From: Rhodospirillaceae bacterium
GTDB lineage: Bacteria > Pseudomonadota > Alphaproteobacteria > Bin65
Reading direction: 5' to 3'
Assembly (NCBI GenBank): GCA_011523655.1
Contig: WTGH01000029.1
Span: 1-64,000 of the forward strand
DNA: 64,000 bases
Shown here: positions 35,850-45,610 of the stretch, piece by piece
Position numbering within the stretch: the stretch's first letter is position 1
How the letters are laid out: every line of letters starts with the position of its first letter
Notes under the pieces: generated by a model
What the model was told of the DNA's origin: nothing
Database searches by the model: none
The model's input: only the letters and a program-made list of their open reading frames with translations
Position numbers and translations under genes: made by a program

Positions 35850-36155
35850 TCAGCCTGAAGCGCGCAACCGGTTGTCGTCCAGCGAAGGCAGGCGGGCAAT
35901 CTCGGCGCCTTTTTTCTGCTCCGCACGCCGCAGTTCATAGAGCTTCTGCAGGTTCAGCCAAAATTCGCCGGACGTCCCGAAAAAACGCCCCAGGCGCAGC
36001 GCCGTGTCGCCGGTGACGGCGCGCCGTCCGTTGAGGATTTCCGTGATCCGGTTCACCGGAACTTCGATCCGCCGGGCCAGTTCGGCCGCGCTCATCCCAA
36101 GCGCGTCGAGGTCCTCGCGAAGCGTCTCGCCCGGATGGATGGGATCGCGCGTCAT
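35850..36155 (-). CDS. higA: HigA family antitoxin (XRE helix-turn-helix)
   Basis: 101 aa. IHPGETLREDLDALGMSAAE is the classic HigA start; the helix-turn-helix is at about 22-60 (LARRIEVPVNRITEILNGRR), followed by LRLGRFFGTSGEFWLNLQ. It is transcribed after the toxin gene, 14 bp downstream. It represses the operon and inhibits HigB. Confidence 0.92.
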   Translation of the reverse strand: MTRDPIHPGETLREDLDALGMSAAELARRIEVPVNRITEILNGRRAVTGDTALRLGRFFGTSGEFWLNLQKLYELRRAEQKKGAEIARLPSLDDNRLRASG

Positions 36156-36169
36156 GATGTTCCTCTTTC

Positions 36170-36451
36170 TCAATGGTAGTCGACAATTTCCACATTGACC
36201 GGGCCGGGGCTTTCCCCGGGCCATTCGAAACAGATCCGCCATTGATCGTTGATCTGAATGCTCCCTTGACCCTTCCGGCGTCCCTTCAGGGCTTCCAGGC
36301 GATTACCCGGACGCGACAAATCACGCAACCCGGTCGCTGCGTCGAGCTGGTCCAGCTTGCGCGAGGCGGTGCGTGTGAAGCCGGAGAAGGCCGCGATCCT
36401 GCGGCCCCGATGGAAGGCCTCTGTTCTCTTATCCCTGAAACTGACGATCAA
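36170..36451 (-). CDS. higB: HigB/RelE-like toxin
   Basis: 93 aa from TTG 36451. RKLDQLDAATGLRDLSRPGN then RLEALKGRRKGQGSIQINDQ and WRICFEW are the HigB pattern (ribosome-dependent mRNA interferase). Toxin-first order with higA following is typical. The TTG start could be replaced by no closer ATG without losing the conserved first strand. Confidence 0.88.
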   Translation of the reverse strand: MIVSFRDKRTEAFHRGRRIAAFSGFTRTASRKLDQLDAATGLRDLSRPGNRLEALKGRRKGQGSIQINDQWRICFEWPGESPGPVNVEIVDYH

Positions 36452-36484
36452 TTCGACGTCGATTCCACTGTAACCGCGACGTCG

Positions 36485-36521
36485 AGCATAGAAACGCTAT
36501 CCGCATTACGTCAAGCGTAAT
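36485..36521 (-). promoter_or_regulatory. higBA promoter and operator
   Basis: Minus strand: -35 TTGACG (36514-36509), 18-bp spacer, -10 TATGCT (36490-36485). The inverted repeat ATTACG-TCAAG-CGTAAT (36505-36521) covers the -35 box and is the likely HigA operator. The start codon at 36451 is about 34 bp from the -10 box. Confidence 0.65.
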
Positions 36522-36707
36522 AGTCTATGCAGTCCCGGGCTTATCTTTTCGCAAGCGCTGGACGACAAACGATCCGGACCGCCGAACGATATGCCTGCGA
36601 TTGACCGGCCTTGCGCGGGAAATTACGGTCGCGCGACCGACCAGTTGCGCCTCTCGGGCGGAATCGAACCGATGTCCCGGGGGCCCGTCGCACGGGGAAA
36701 GGCGCGA

Positions 36708-37859
36708 ATGACAACGCACCGTCTCGGACTGATCATGAACGGCGTCACCGGGCGCATGGGGACGAATCAGCATCTGGTGCGCTCGATCTGCGCCATCCGG
36801 GCCGAGGGCGGCGTGCGGCTCTCTAACGGCGACACCGTAGTCCCCGACCCGATCCTGGTCGGCCGCAACGAAGCGAAGCTCGCCGCGCTCGCGGCAGCAA
36901 ACGGCATCGGGCGCTGGACGACCGATCTGGATGCGGCGCTCGCCGACCCCGACGACACCCTGTTCTTCGACGCCGCGACCACGCAGATGCGCAAGGACCT
37001 GCTGCTGAAGGCGATCGACGCCGGCAAGGACATTTACACCGAAAAGCCGGTCGCCGAGACGCTGGACGACGCGCTCGCCATCGCCCGGGCGGCGCGCGAC
37101 AGGGGCGTCAGGGGCGGCGTGGTCCACGACAAGCTCAGCCTGCCCGGCCTGATCAAGCTGCGCAGGCTGCGGGACAGCGGCTTCTTCGGCCGCATCCTCT
37201 CGGTGCGGGGAGAATTCGGCTACTGGGTGTTCGAGGGCGACCGGGAGCCGGCGCAGCGGCCGTCCTGGAATTACCGCAAGGCCGAAGGCGGCGGCATCAT
37301 CCTCGATATGCTGTGCCACTGGCGCTATGTGCTCGACCATACGATTGCGCCGGTCCGGGCGGTCTGCTGCCACGGCGCGATCCACATTCCGCAGCGCTGG
37401 GACGAGGCCGGCGATGCCTACGACGCCGACGTCGAGGACGCGGCCTACGCCCTGTTCGAGCTCGAAGGCGGCATCGTCGCCCAGATCAACTCCTCCTGGT
37501 GCACCCGGGTGCGGCGGGACGATCTGGCGACCTTCCATGTCGACGGCACCCACGGGTCCGCCGTCGCCGGGCTGACCCGCTGCCTCGTCCAGCCCCGGGA
37601 CGACACGCCCAGGCCGGTGTGGAACCCGGACGTGCCCCAGACCATCGATTTCCGTGCGGGCTGGCAGGAGGTGCCGGACGACCGGGCCTTCGAGAACGGC
37701 TTCAAGACCCAGTGGCAGGACTTCATCCGGTATCTCTACGAGGACGCGCCCTGGGACTATACCTTCCTCTCCGGCGCCAGGGGCGTGCAGCTTGCCGAAC
37801 TCGGCTACCGCAGCTGGCGCGAGCGGCGCTGGGTCGACGTGCCGGACCTGGAGATCTGA
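36708..37859 (+). CDS. Gfo/Idh/MocA-family oxidoreductase
   Basis: 383 aa. The N-terminal Rossmann fold has LGLIMNGVTGRMGTNQ, a dapB-like GxxGxxG variant, and the EKPVAETLDDAL motif typical of the family, with the catalytic lysine. The C-terminal half has the alpha/beta domain (GGGIILDMLCHWRYVLDH). It would oxidise a hydroxyl of a sugar, inositol or acid derivative with NAD(P). The ATG is preceded by GGGGAAAGG. It is the first gene of a tightly packed four-gene cassette (gaps of 2, 31 and 5 bp). Confidence 0.87.
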   Translation: MTTHRLGLIMNGVTGRMGTNQHLVRSICAIRAEGGVRLSNGDTVVPDPILVGRNEAKLAALAAANGIGRWTTDLDAALADPDDTLFFDAATTQMRKDLLLKAIDAGKDIYTEKPVAETLDDALAIARAARDRGVRGGVVHDKLSLPGLIKLRRLRDSGFFGRILSVRGEFGYWVFEGDREPAQRPSWNYRKAEGGGIILDMLCHWRYVLDHTIAPVRAVCCHGAIHIPQRWDEAGDAYDADVEDAAYALFELEGGIVAQINSSWCTRVRRDDLATFHVDGTHGSAVAGLTRCLVQPRDDTPRPVWNPDVPQTIDFRAGWQEVPDDRAFENGFKTQWQDFIRYLYEDAPWDYTFLSGARGVQLAELGYRSWRERRWVDVPDLEI

Positions 37860-37861
37860 CC

Positions 37862-39028
37862 GTGGAATCGGTCGACCTGCCGACGAGCGACGGCCGGATC
37901 GAGACCTACCGTCTGTCGCAGCCGCTGACCTATGAACCGGCGCGCGCCGAAGCCCTGCCCCGCGTCGCCTATGCCGCCGCCCATGTCGTCAACGATCCGC
38001 GCGCCGACGCCGACCCATGGCTCGACACCGCCCTCGACTGGGAAGCGACGCTGGCCTATCGCGAGCATCTGTGGTCGCTCGGCCTCGGCGTCGCGGAAGC
38101 CATGGACACCGCGCAGCGCGGCATGGGGCTGGACTGGCCGACCTCGCACGAGCTGATCCGGCGCTCGGTCGCCGCCGCCAGGGCGCGGGACGGCGGCGGG
38201 CTGATCGCCTGCGGCGCCGGTACGGACCATCTGGCGCCGGGGCCGGACACCGGCGTCGACGACGTAATCCGCGCCTACGAGGAACAGTGCGAGGCGGTCG
38301 AGGCCGCGGGCGGGCGGATCGTCCTGATGGCGAGCCGGGCGCTCGCCGCCTGCGCCGCCGGACCGGCGGATTATGAGAAGGTCTACGGCCGCATCCTCTC
38401 CCAGGTGCGCGAGCCGGTGCTGATCCACTGGCTGGGCGAGATGTTCGATCCCGCGCTGGACGGCTACTGGGGCGACCCCGACCATATGGCGGCGATGGAT
38501 GTCTGCCTGTCGATCCTGTCGGCCCATGCGGAGAAGATCGACGGCATCAAGATTTCGCTGCTCGACGACGGCAAGGAGATCGCCATGCGCCGCCGCCTGC
38601 CGCCGAGCGTGCGCATGTATACCGGCGACGACTTCAACTATCCGGCGCTGATCGCCGGCGACGCGGAGGGCTTCTCCCACGCCCTGCTCGGCATCTTCGA
38701 CGCCATCGCCCCGGCGGCGAGCGCCGCGCTGCTCGCCATGGCCCGGCAGGACATGGACGGCTATTTCGCGACCCTGGCGCCGACCGTGCCCCTGTCGCGT
38801 CACATCTTCCGGGCGCCGACCCGTTTCTACAAGACCGGCGTCGTCTTCATGGCCTACCTCAACGGCCACCAGGACCATTTCACCATGGTCGGCGGCCAGG
38901 AAAGCGCGCGCTCGACCCTGCATTTCGCTGACCTGTTCCGCCTCGCCGACCGGGCCGGCCTGCTGCGCGACCCGGACGCCGCGGCTGCGCGCATGGCCGC
39001 GGTGCTGGCGGTGCGCGGAGTCGCCTGA
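37862..39028 (+). CDS. DUF993 family protein (predicted DapA-like TIM barrel)
   Basis: 388 aa from GTG 37862, 2 bp after the dehydrogenase stop. It matches DUF993: DWEATLAYREHLWSLGLGVA, then LIACGAGTDHL, EPVLIHWLGEMFDPAL and KIDGIKISLLDD, the last with a candidate Schiff-base lysine, and ending MVGGQESARSTLHFADLFRLADRAG. I know of no biochemical characterisation. The barrel-like pattern suggests an aldolase or dehydratase. Confidence 0.82.
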   Translation: MESVDLPTSDGRIETYRLSQPLTYEPARAEALPRVAYAAAHVVNDPRADADPWLDTALDWEATLAYREHLWSLGLGVAEAMDTAQRGMGLDWPTSHELIRRSVAAARARDGGGLIACGAGTDHLAPGPDTGVDDVIRAYEEQCEAVEAAGGRIVLMASRALAACAAGPADYEKVYGRILSQVREPVLIHWLGEMFDPALDGYWGDPDHMAAMDVCLSILSAHAEKIDGIKISLLDDGKEIAMRRRLPPSVRMYTGDDFNYPALIAGDAEGFSHALLGIFDAIAPAASAALLAMARQDMDGYFATLAPTVPLSRHIFRAPTRFYKTGVVFMAYLNGHQDHFTMVGGQESARSTLHFADLFRLADRAGLLRDPDAAAARMAAVLAVRGVA

Positions 39029-39059
39029 AGCTCGGGGCGGACGGGGATACAGGCGGGCG

Positions 39060-39899
39060 ATGCGCGACTTTTCCGGCGATACGGCGCTGCTCTCGCTCAA
39101 CACGGCGACGGTGCAGGCGCAGTGGACCCTGGAGCAGTGCATCGAGGGCTGCGCCCGGCACGGCATCGGCGGCATCGCGCCCTGGCGCGACAAGCTGGCG
39201 GAATGCGGCGCCAAGCGGGCCGCCCGGCTGATCCGGGACGCCGGCCTGCGCGTCACCGGCCTGTGCCGGGGCGGCATGTTTCCGGCCGCGACCCCGGCAG
39301 AGCGGCGGGCCGCCCTGGACGACAACCGGAAGGCAGTGGACGACGCCGCGGCCATCGGCGCCGAATGCCTGATCCTGGTCGTCGGCGGCCTGCCCGAAGG
39401 CTCGAAGGACATTGCCGGCGCGCGGATGCAGGTCCGCGACGGCATCGCCGCCCTGCTCGACCACGCCCGCGCCGCCGCCATGCCGCTCGCCATCGAGCCG
39501 CTGCATCCGATGTATGCCGCCGACCGCGCCTGCGTGAACACGCTGAAGCAGGCCAACGATCTGTGCGACGCGCTGGGTGACGGCGTGGGAGTGGCGGTCG
39601 ATGTCTACCATGTCTGGTGGGACCCCGATCTGGAAGCGGAGGTCGCACGCGCCGGGGCCGCGGATCGGATTCTCGGCTTCCATGTCAGCGACTGGCTGGT
39701 GCCGACGGCCGATCTGCTGCTCGACCGCGGCATGATGGGCGACGGCGTCATCGACATTCCGAAAATCCGCGGCTGGGTCGAAGATGCGGGTTACGACGGC
39801 GCTTCGGAGGTCGAGATTTTCTCCAAAGACAACTGGTGGCGGCGGGAGCCGGACGACGTGCTCGCGACCTGCATCGAGCGCCACCGGACCGTGGTGTAG
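39060..39899 (+). CDS. Xylose-isomerase-like TIM barrel (sugar phosphate isomerase/epimerase family)
   Basis: 279 aa. AP-endonuclease-2/IolE-type barrel: LAIEPLHPMYAADRACVNTL has the metal-binding Glu and His, VAVDVYHVWWDP the Asp and His, and EVEIFSKDNWW the final Glu. Such proteins isomerise or epimerise keto sugars or dehydrate keto-inositols. It sits 31 bp after DUF993 in the cassette. Confidence 0.83.
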   Translation: MRDFSGDTALLSLNTATVQAQWTLEQCIEGCARHGIGGIAPWRDKLAECGAKRAARLIRDAGLRVTGLCRGGMFPAATPAERRAALDDNRKAVDDAAAIGAECLILVVGGLPEGSKDIAGARMQVRDGIAALLDHARAAAMPLAIEPLHPMYAADRACVNTLKQANDLCDALGDGVGVAVDVYHVWWDPDLEAEVARAGAADRILGFHVSDWLVPTADLLLDRGMMGDGVIDIPKIRGWVEDAGYDGASEVEIFSKDNWWRREPDDVLATCIERHRTVV

Positions 39900-39904
39900 G
39901 GACG

Positions 39905-40969
39905 ATGGCGCGGAGCGTTGCGGATATCCCGGAGGCGGCGCTGGCGCGCTTTCGCGCCGGCACGGTCATTCCCGCCCTTCCGCTCGCGCTGACCGCGGCC
40001 CGGGCGCTGGACGAGACCCGGCAGCGGGCGCTGAGCCGCTACTATATCGACGCCGGCGCGGGCGGACTGGCGGTCGGCGTGCACACCACGCAGTTTGCGA
40101 TCCGCGAGGCCGGGCTGTACGAGCCGGTGTTGCGGCTCGCCGGCGAAACGGCGACCGATCGGGTCGACGGACCGCCTTTCCTCATCGCCGGGGTCGCCGG
40201 CCGCACCGGACAGGCCGTCGCCGAGGCGCAGGTTGCGGCGGCTCTCGGCTATCACGCCGTCCTGCTCAGTCTCGCCGCCTTCCGCGGTGCGTCCGAGGAT
40301 GAGCTGATCGCCCATTGCCGGCGGATCGGGGAGGAAATGCCGGTGGTCGGCTTCTATCTGCAGCCGGCGGTCGGCGGCGTGCCCCTGCCCTTCTCCTTCT
40401 GGCGGCGTTTCGCCGAACTGGACACGGTCGTCGGCATCAAGATCGCGCCCTTCGACCGCTACGCCACACTGGACGTCGTGCGCGGCGTCGCCGAGGCCGG
40501 CGCGGAAGACCGGATCGCCCTCTACACCGGCAACGACGACAATATCCTGCTCGACCTGCTGACGCCCTGGCGCCTGAAGCGCGGCGACGAAACCGTGGAC
40601 CTGCGCATCGCCGGGGGCCTGCTCGGCCACTGGAGCGTGTGGGTGAAATCGGTCGTGACCCTGTTGGACCGGGTCCATGCCGCGGCCGCCGCCGGCCGGG
40701 TCGACCGGGACCTGCTGGCGCTCGCCGGCCAGATCACCGACTGCAACGCCGCCTTCTTCGACGTCGCCAACGATTTCCGCGGCTGCATCGCCGGAATGCA
40801 CGAGGTGCTGCGCCGGCAGGGCCTGCTCGAAGGCATCTGGTGCCTCGATCCCGACGAAACCCTGAGCCCCGGCCAGGCTGCGGAGATCGACCGGGTCTGC
40901 CGGGACTATCCGCATCTCAACGACGATTCCTTTGTCGCGGAAAATCTGGAAAGATGGCTGGCGCCCTGA
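39905..40969 (+). CDS. DapA-family aldolase/dehydratase
   Basis: 354 aa, 5 bp after the isomerase-like gene. DapA-type barrel: GAGGLAVGVHTTQFA replaces the GTTGE loop, VVGFYLQPAVGG lies where YNxP normally occurs, and VVGIKIAPFDRY has the Schiff-base lysine. The missing canonical YN suggests an unusual substrate. It is the second aldolase-like barrel in the cassette. Confidence 0.8.
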   Translation: MARSVADIPEAALARFRAGTVIPALPLALTAARALDETRQRALSRYYIDAGAGGLAVGVHTTQFAIREAGLYEPVLRLAGETATDRVDGPPFLIAGVAGRTGQAVAEAQVAAALGYHAVLLSLAAFRGASEDELIAHCRRIGEEMPVVGFYLQPAVGGVPLPFSFWRRFAELDTVVGIKIAPFDRYATLDVVRGVAEAGAEDRIALYTGNDDNILLDLLTPWRLKRGDETVDLRIAGGLLGHWSVWVKSVVTLLDRVHAAAAAGRVDRDLLALAGQITDCNAAFFDVANDFRGCIAGMHEVLRRQGLLEGIWCLDPDETLSPGQAAEIDRVCRDYPHLNDDSFVAENLERWLAP

Positions 40970-41033
40970 ACCGGCCGGCCAGGGCCTGACACGAGCCCGG
41001 CCGGGGCCGAAGGACGCCGAAAGGAGGCGCGAC

Positions 41034-41810
41034 ATGGGAGCGGGACTTTCCGCCCAGACGATCTGGCGGTGGACGGCGATCGTGCTCGTGCATCTGGCGG
41101 TCGTGCTGATCTGGTACATCGCGGTCAAGGTGGGCGAGGTGCCGAAATTCGTTCTGGCCTCGCCCCATGAAACCCTCCTGTCGCTGTTCGACACCTATCC
41201 CTGGTTCCACAACACCATGGTGACGACGGCGGAAATCTTCGGCGGCTATTTCCTTGCCGTGGTCGTCGGCGTCGGCCTCGCCCTGCTGTTCTCCTGGTTC
41301 CGCACTGTGGATACCCTGTTGATGCCGCTGGTCGTCAGCCTGAACATGATCCCCAAGGTGGCGCTCGGGCCGCTGATCATCGTCTGGTTCGATTACGGCA
41401 TCCAGACCAACATCATCATCGCCTTTTCGATCAGCTTCCTGCCGATCCTGATCACCACGGCCCGCGGCCTGCGCGAGGTCGAGCCCGACCTGATCGACCT
41501 GGTCAGGACCCTGCGCGCCACGCGGCGGCAGATTTTCGTCAAGATCCAACTGCCCGGCTCGCTGCCCTACATCTTCTCCGGCATGAAAGTGGCGGTGGTG
41601 CTCGCGGTCGCCGGCGCCGTGGTCGGCGAGATCATCGCGTCGGATTCCGGCCTCGCCTACCTGATCGGCCAGGTCCAAGTGACGCTGGATACCGCCGCGA
41701 TGATGATGGCGGTCATCCTGATCACCCTGGTCGGCGTGGCGCTCTATCTGATCGTGCTCGGACTGGAGCGGCTCGTCGTGGTGCGCGACGCCCGGGTCGA
41801 GACCGTATGA
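41034..41810 (+). CDS. ABC transporter permease (SsuC/TauC/ThiX type)
   Basis: 258 aa with about six membrane helices. The cytoplasmic EAA loop is seen as [23 protein letters not shown], typical of nitrate/sulfonate/pyrimidine-precursor importers. AAGGAGG sits 7 bp before the ATG. It follows the catabolic cassette by 64 bp and overlaps the ATPase gene by 4 bp. Confidence 0.9.
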   Translation: MGAGLSAQTIWRWTAIVLVHLAVVLIWYIAVKVGEVPKFVLASPHETLLSLFDTYPWFHNTMVTTAEIFGGYFLAVVVGVGLALLFSWFRTVDTLLMPLVVSLNMIPKVALGPLIIVWFDYGIQTNIIIAFSISFLPILITTARGLREVEPDLIDLVRTLRATRRQIFVKIQLPGSLPYIFSGMKVAVVLAVAGAVVGEIIASDSGLAYLIGQVQVTLDTAAMMMAVILITLVGVALYLIVLGLERLVVVRDARVETV

Positions 41811-42592
41811 CCGCACAACCGGCCAGCGGCGGCGAGCCCTTCATCCGCCTCGTCGGCGTCAAGAAGGTGTTCCGCGCCCGCCGCGAGGAATTCCTCGCGG
41901 TCTCCGACGCCACCTTCGACGTCAACGAGGGCGAACTGGTCTCGATCGTCGGGCCGTCCGGCTGCGGCAAGACCACCCTGCTCAAGATCGTCGCCGGCCT
42001 TTTCCCACACGACGGCGGGACGCTGGAAATCGGCGGCGCCGGCAGCGATTTCGATCCGGCGCGCGACGTCGGCATGGTGTTCCAGCAGCCGCTGCTGCTC
42101 AAATGGCGGCGGGTGCTGGAAAATGTGCTGCTGCCCGCCGAAATACTCGGCCTGCCGATGGGCGAGGCGCGCGAGCGCGCCCGCGGGCTGATCGACATGG
42201 TCGGCCTCGCCGGCCACGAGCAGAAATACCCCTACGAACTCTCCGGCGGCATGCAGCAGCGCGCCGCCATCGCCCGGTCCCTCGTCCACGATCCCCGGCT
42301 GATCCTGATGGACGAACCGTTCGGCGCGCTGGACGCGCTGACCCGCGAACGCATGAACCTGGAACTGCTGCGCATCTGGGAGCAGAGCCGCAAGACGATC
42401 CTGTTCGTCACTCACGGCATTGCGGAAGCGGTATTCCTCGGGACCAGGGTGGTGGTGCTGACCGCCGGCCCGGCGCGCATGGCCGACCGGATCGACATCG
42501 ACCTGCCCCGGCCGCGCACCCTCGACATGAAGACCCATGAACGCTTCGGCAGCTACGCGCGGCGCATTTACCACCTGCTCGGCGTGGAGTGA
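41807..42592 (+). CDS. ABC transporter ATP-binding protein (SsuB/TauB type)
   Basis: 261 aa. Walker [10 protein letters not shown] (49-57), signature [14 protein letters not shown], Walker [14 protein letters not shown]-loop FVTHGIAEA. Start overlaps the permease stop (ATGA). It energises import through the neighbouring permease. Confidence 0.93.
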   Translation: MTAQPASGGEPFIRLVGVKKVFRARREEFLAVSDATFDVNEGELVSIVGPSGCGKTTLLKIVAGLFPHDGGTLEIGGAGSDFDPARDVGMVFQQPLLLKWRRVLENVLLPAEILGLPMGEARERARGLIDMVGLAGHEQKYPYELSGGMQQRAAIARSLVHDPRLILMDEPFGALDALTRERMNLELLRIWEQSRKTILFVTHGIAEAVFLGTRVVVLTAGPARMADRIDIDLPRPRTLDMKTHERFGSYARRIYHLLGVE

Positions 42593-42787
42593 GGCAGTCC
42601 CCAACCGCTCAAGCGGCCCAACAACAAGGTTGTGACCCGCTGCGCTGCACCGTAAGATTTTGGACCCGGTCGGTTACTTTCGGGAAGAAACGCGGGCGGG
42701 AGGAATCGCGGGCGCGATGGCGGCTCGAACGGCTGCCGGATGCGGTTCCGCGCATGCGCCTGCGCACGGTTTCGAACCAGCAGCGAA

Positions 42788-43822
42788 ATGGGGAAAATGA
42801 TGATTGGGCGAAAATCAGTGGCAGCGCTGGCCGTCGCCGCGGCCGGCAGCCTCGGCGCGACGCAGGCCGGCGCCGCCGAGAAGGTCGATTTCATACTCAA
42901 CTGGATCGCCGGCGGCGACCACGCACCCTACTACTATGCCAAGAAGATGGGCCTGTACGCCAAGGCGGGCATCGACCTGAACATCCAGCAGGGCAAGGGC
43001 TCGTCCATGTCGTCGCGCCGCACCGGCGCCGGCAAGAACCCGATCGGCCTGGCCGATCTCGGCACCGCGCTGGTCACCATGGGCAAGGGCGCCCGCATGG
43101 TCGCGGTGATGAACGTCTACGCCAACTCGCCCTATGGCATGTACTGGCTGAACAGCTCCGGCATCAAGGGCCCGAAAGACTTTGCCGGCAAGAAGATCGG
43201 CAACCCGCCCTGGGACGCCGCGCGCCAGATGTGGCCGGCGCTGGCCAAGAAGGTCGGCGTCGACCCGGCAACGGTGAAATGGGTCAACATCCAGCCGAAC
43301 GCGAAGCTGGCGGCGCTCAAGGCCGGATCGATCGATGTCACCACCTCCTTCTACAACATCCACCACATCTTCAAGCGGGTGCTGGGCAAGGACATGGGCT
43401 TCTTCCCGTGGAGCAAATACGGCATCAACCCCTACGGCAACTCGATCATCGTCAACATGGACTATCTGAAGAAGAACAAGAAGACGGTAGGGGCGTTCGT
43501 TTCGGTGACCCAGAAGGCGTTTGCGACCTGCGTGAAGACGCCTGCGCCCTGCATCGCGGCGCTGGTCGAGGCAAACAAGGGCCTCAAGGCCGCCAACGAA
43601 ACCGAGAACTGGGGCCTGGTGACCGAGTTGATGAGCGACAAGATCTCGCGCACGGTGGCGCTCGGCTATTTCGATCCCGGCCGCATGAAAGCCGACCACG
43701 AGCTGGTCAACACCTACTTCAAGATCGAGACGAAGTACGCCATCGAGGAGCGCTACACCAACGAGTTCCTCGACCGCAGCATCAAGATGCCGAAGATCGA
43801 CCGCAAGTCGGCCTTCGAATAG
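42788..43822 (+). CDS. ABC transporter substrate-binding protein (NMT1/THI5-like)
   Basis: 344 aa from ATG 42788; ATGs at 42797 and 42800 are alternatives. Signal peptide (about 1-28, ending AGAAEK). VDFILNWIAGGDHAPYYYAK and GLYAKAGIDLNIQQGKGSS are the NMT1/THI5-like pattern, typical of binding proteins for aromatic sulfonates, pyrimidine precursors or related small ligands. The 195-bp gap before it contains no gene. It completes the importer following the catabolic cassette, so cargo and catabolic substrate may coincide. Confidence 0.87.
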   Translation: MGKMMIGRKSVAALAVAAAGSLGATQAGAAEKVDFILNWIAGGDHAPYYYAKKMGLYAKAGIDLNIQQGKGSSMSSRRTGAGKNPIGLADLGTALVTMGKGARMVAVMNVYANSPYGMYWLNSSGIKGPKDFAGKKIGNPPWDAARQMWPALAKKVGVDPATVKWVNIQPNAKLAALKAGSIDVTTSFYNIHHIFKRVLGKDMGFFPWSKYGINPYGNSIIVNMDYLKKNKKTVGAFVSVTQKAFATCVKTPAPCIAALVEANKGLKAANETENWGLVTELMSDKISRTVALGYFDPGRMKADHELVNTYFKIETKYAIEERYTNEFLDRSIKMPKIDRKSAFE

Positions 43823-43880
43823 TCGTCGCGATGCCCGGCGGCGGCCCGCTCCTGTGCCGGGCCGCCGCCGAGGCCCCTGG

Positions 43881-45494
43881 ATGGACGAAACCTACGACGC
43901 CATTATCCTGGGAGCAGGCCATAACGGCCTGATCCTGCAAGCCTATCTGGCGCGTGCAGGGCTGGAGACCGTGGCCGTCGAACGCCGGGACGAGCCCGGC
44001 GGCGGCCTCGCCGCGATGGAGGACCCGCTCCATCCGGGGCTGATTCACAATACGCACGCCTTCTTCCTGCGCGCCATCGACGCCATGCCCTGGTACCGGG
44101 ACCTCGATCTGGAGGGCCACGGCGCCCGCATGATCGAGCCGGAACTGAACGTCGCCATGCTGAACCGGGACGGCGGCGCGCTGGAATGGTGGACCGACAT
44201 CGACCGCACGGTCGCGTCCTTCGCCCAGGTCAGCGAACGCGACGCCCGCACCCTGCGGCGCTGGTTCGACGAGTTCGGCCCGGTGGTCGAGGGCATCCTG
44301 ATCCCGGAGGCGACCTCGCCGCCGATCCCGCCCGGCGAGCGGCGCGCCCTCCTGGAGCGGAGCGCCGAGGGGCGCCGGCTGCTCGAGGTCAGCGCGCTCA
44401 GCCCGCTGGAGTTCGTCCATCGGGAGTTCGAGAGCCCGGTCATCCAGGCCGGGCTGCTGTTCTTCAACGGGCTGCGCGAAGTCGATTTGCGGATTCGCGG
44501 CTTCGGCCACCATATCGCCTTCCTGCTCGCCAACCCGTCCAAGGCGCAGATGTCGGCTGGCGGCAGCGCCGCCCTGGGCCGCGCGCTGGCGGGAGCGGTG
44601 ACGGCCGCAGGGGGCCGGATCGCGACCGGCGCCGCCGCACGGCGGATCCTGGTCGAAAACGGCCGGGCGGCGGGTGTCGAGACCGCCGACGGCAGGCGCT
44701 TGCGCGCCCGCCGGCTGATCGCGTCTTCGCTCAATCCTCAGCAAACCTTTCTCGACCTGATCGATGCCGACGCCCTGCCCGGCAGCTGGCGGGAAAATGC
44801 GGCCGCCTTCCGCTACAACCTTCTGGCGCCGCTCTTCGCCCTCAACCTGGCGCTCGACGCGCCGCCGGCCTACGCCGCGGCCGAACGGTATCCGGAGCTG
44901 GCCCGGCCTTTCATGACGGTGCTGGGCCTCGATCATGTCCGCCAGTTCGACGACATCGTCCGCCATCACGAAGCCGGCACGTTTCCGCCGACGGTCATGT
45001 GGGGCGCCTGCCCGACCCAATTCGACCCCGGCCAGTCCGCCGGCGGCAGGCACGCGGCCTTTATGTGGGAGAAGCTGCCCTACGCCCTGAACGGCGATCC
45101 GGCGAACTGGGATGCCGCGAAAGACGCCCATGGCGAGGCGATGCTCGACCTGTGGGAAGAATACGCGCCGGGCCTGCGCGCTTCGGTGACAGGCAGCTTC
45201 ACCCGCAGCCCGCTCGATATCGAGCGGGAATTTCCGAACATGGCGGCCGGCGATCTCCTGGTCGGCGCCTTTACCGACGGGCAGATCGGCTACCACCGGC
45301 CGTTCGAGGGCGCGGGCGACTACCGCACCTGCATCGGGGGCCTGTATCTCTGCGGCTCATCCTCGCATCCCGGCGGCAACATCACCGGGCTGCCGGGCTA
45401 CAATGCAGCGCAGACGATTTTCCACGACCTCGGGCTCGATGGCGACTGGCTGCCGCTGCCCGCGGCCCGGCGCATCGCCGAACTGGCGGCCTGA
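43881..45494 (+). CDS. FAD-dependent oxidoreductase (phytoene-desaturase-like amine/carotenoid oxidase family)
   Basis: 537 aa. FAD-binding AIILGAGHNGLILQAYLARAG (7-27) and VERRDEPGGGLA, and a C-terminal CIGGLYLCGSSSHPGGNITG that closes the flavin site. This is the CrtI-like branch of GMC-unlike flavin oxidases; bacterial members act on hydrophobic or polyol-type alcohols and amines. ATG 43881 begins the family N-terminus. The vapC remnant starts just after its stop, on the other strand. Confidence 0.83.
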   Translation: MDETYDAIILGAGHNGLILQAYLARAGLETVAVERRDEPGGGLAAMEDPLHPGLIHNTHAFFLRAIDAMPWYRDLDLEGHGARMIEPELNVAMLNRDGGALEWWTDIDRTVASFAQVSERDARTLRRWFDEFGPVVEGILIPEATSPPIPPGERRALLERSAEGRRLLEVSALSPLEFVHREFESPVIQAGLLFFNGLREVDLRIRGFGHHIAFLLANPSKAQMSAGGSAALGRALAGAVTAAGGRIATGAAARRILVENGRAAGVETADGRRLRARRLIASSLNPQQTFLDLIDADALPGSWRENAAAFRYNLLAPLFALNLALDAPPAYAAAERYPELARPFMTVLGLDHVRQFDDIVRHHEAGTFPPTVMWGACPTQFDPGQSAGGRHAAFMWEKLPYALNGDPANWDAAKDAHGEAMLDLWEEYAPGLRASVTGSFTRSPLDIEREFPNMAAGDLLVGAFTDGQIGYHRPFEGAGDYRTCIGGLYLCGSSSHPGGNITGLPGYNAAQTIFHDLGLDGDWLPLPAARRIAELAA

Positions 45495-45495
45495 A

Positions 45496-45609
45496 CTATC
45501 CGGACGATTTCGCCGGTCTCTGTGCGGGCCGGCGCGCGACGCCGCTATCCGGCCGGCGGACCATGTCGGACTCGATATTCGTGTCCGGCATGTACCGCAG
45601 TCGGGGCAC
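45496..45609 (-). pseudogene. vapC toxin gene remnant
   Basis: GTG 45609, 1 bp after the vapB stop, encodes 37 aa starting PRLRYMPDTNIESDMVRR: the PIN N-terminus with the DTN active-site Asp (LRYMLDTN in intact VapC). After about 27 residues the frame becomes unrelated and stops at 45496, 1 bp beyond the FAD oxidoreductase stop. The remaining three quarters of a normal 130-140 aa VapC are gone, presumably removed by recombination with the oxidoreductase end. Confidence 0.75.
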
Positions 45610-45610
45610 G

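Noticed and set aside
36650..36690. GGAATCGAACCGATGTCCC-like tRNA T-arm
   Set aside because: No acceptor, D-arm or anticodon stem can be completed around it, and the higBA-to-dehydrogenase gap fully explains the sequence.
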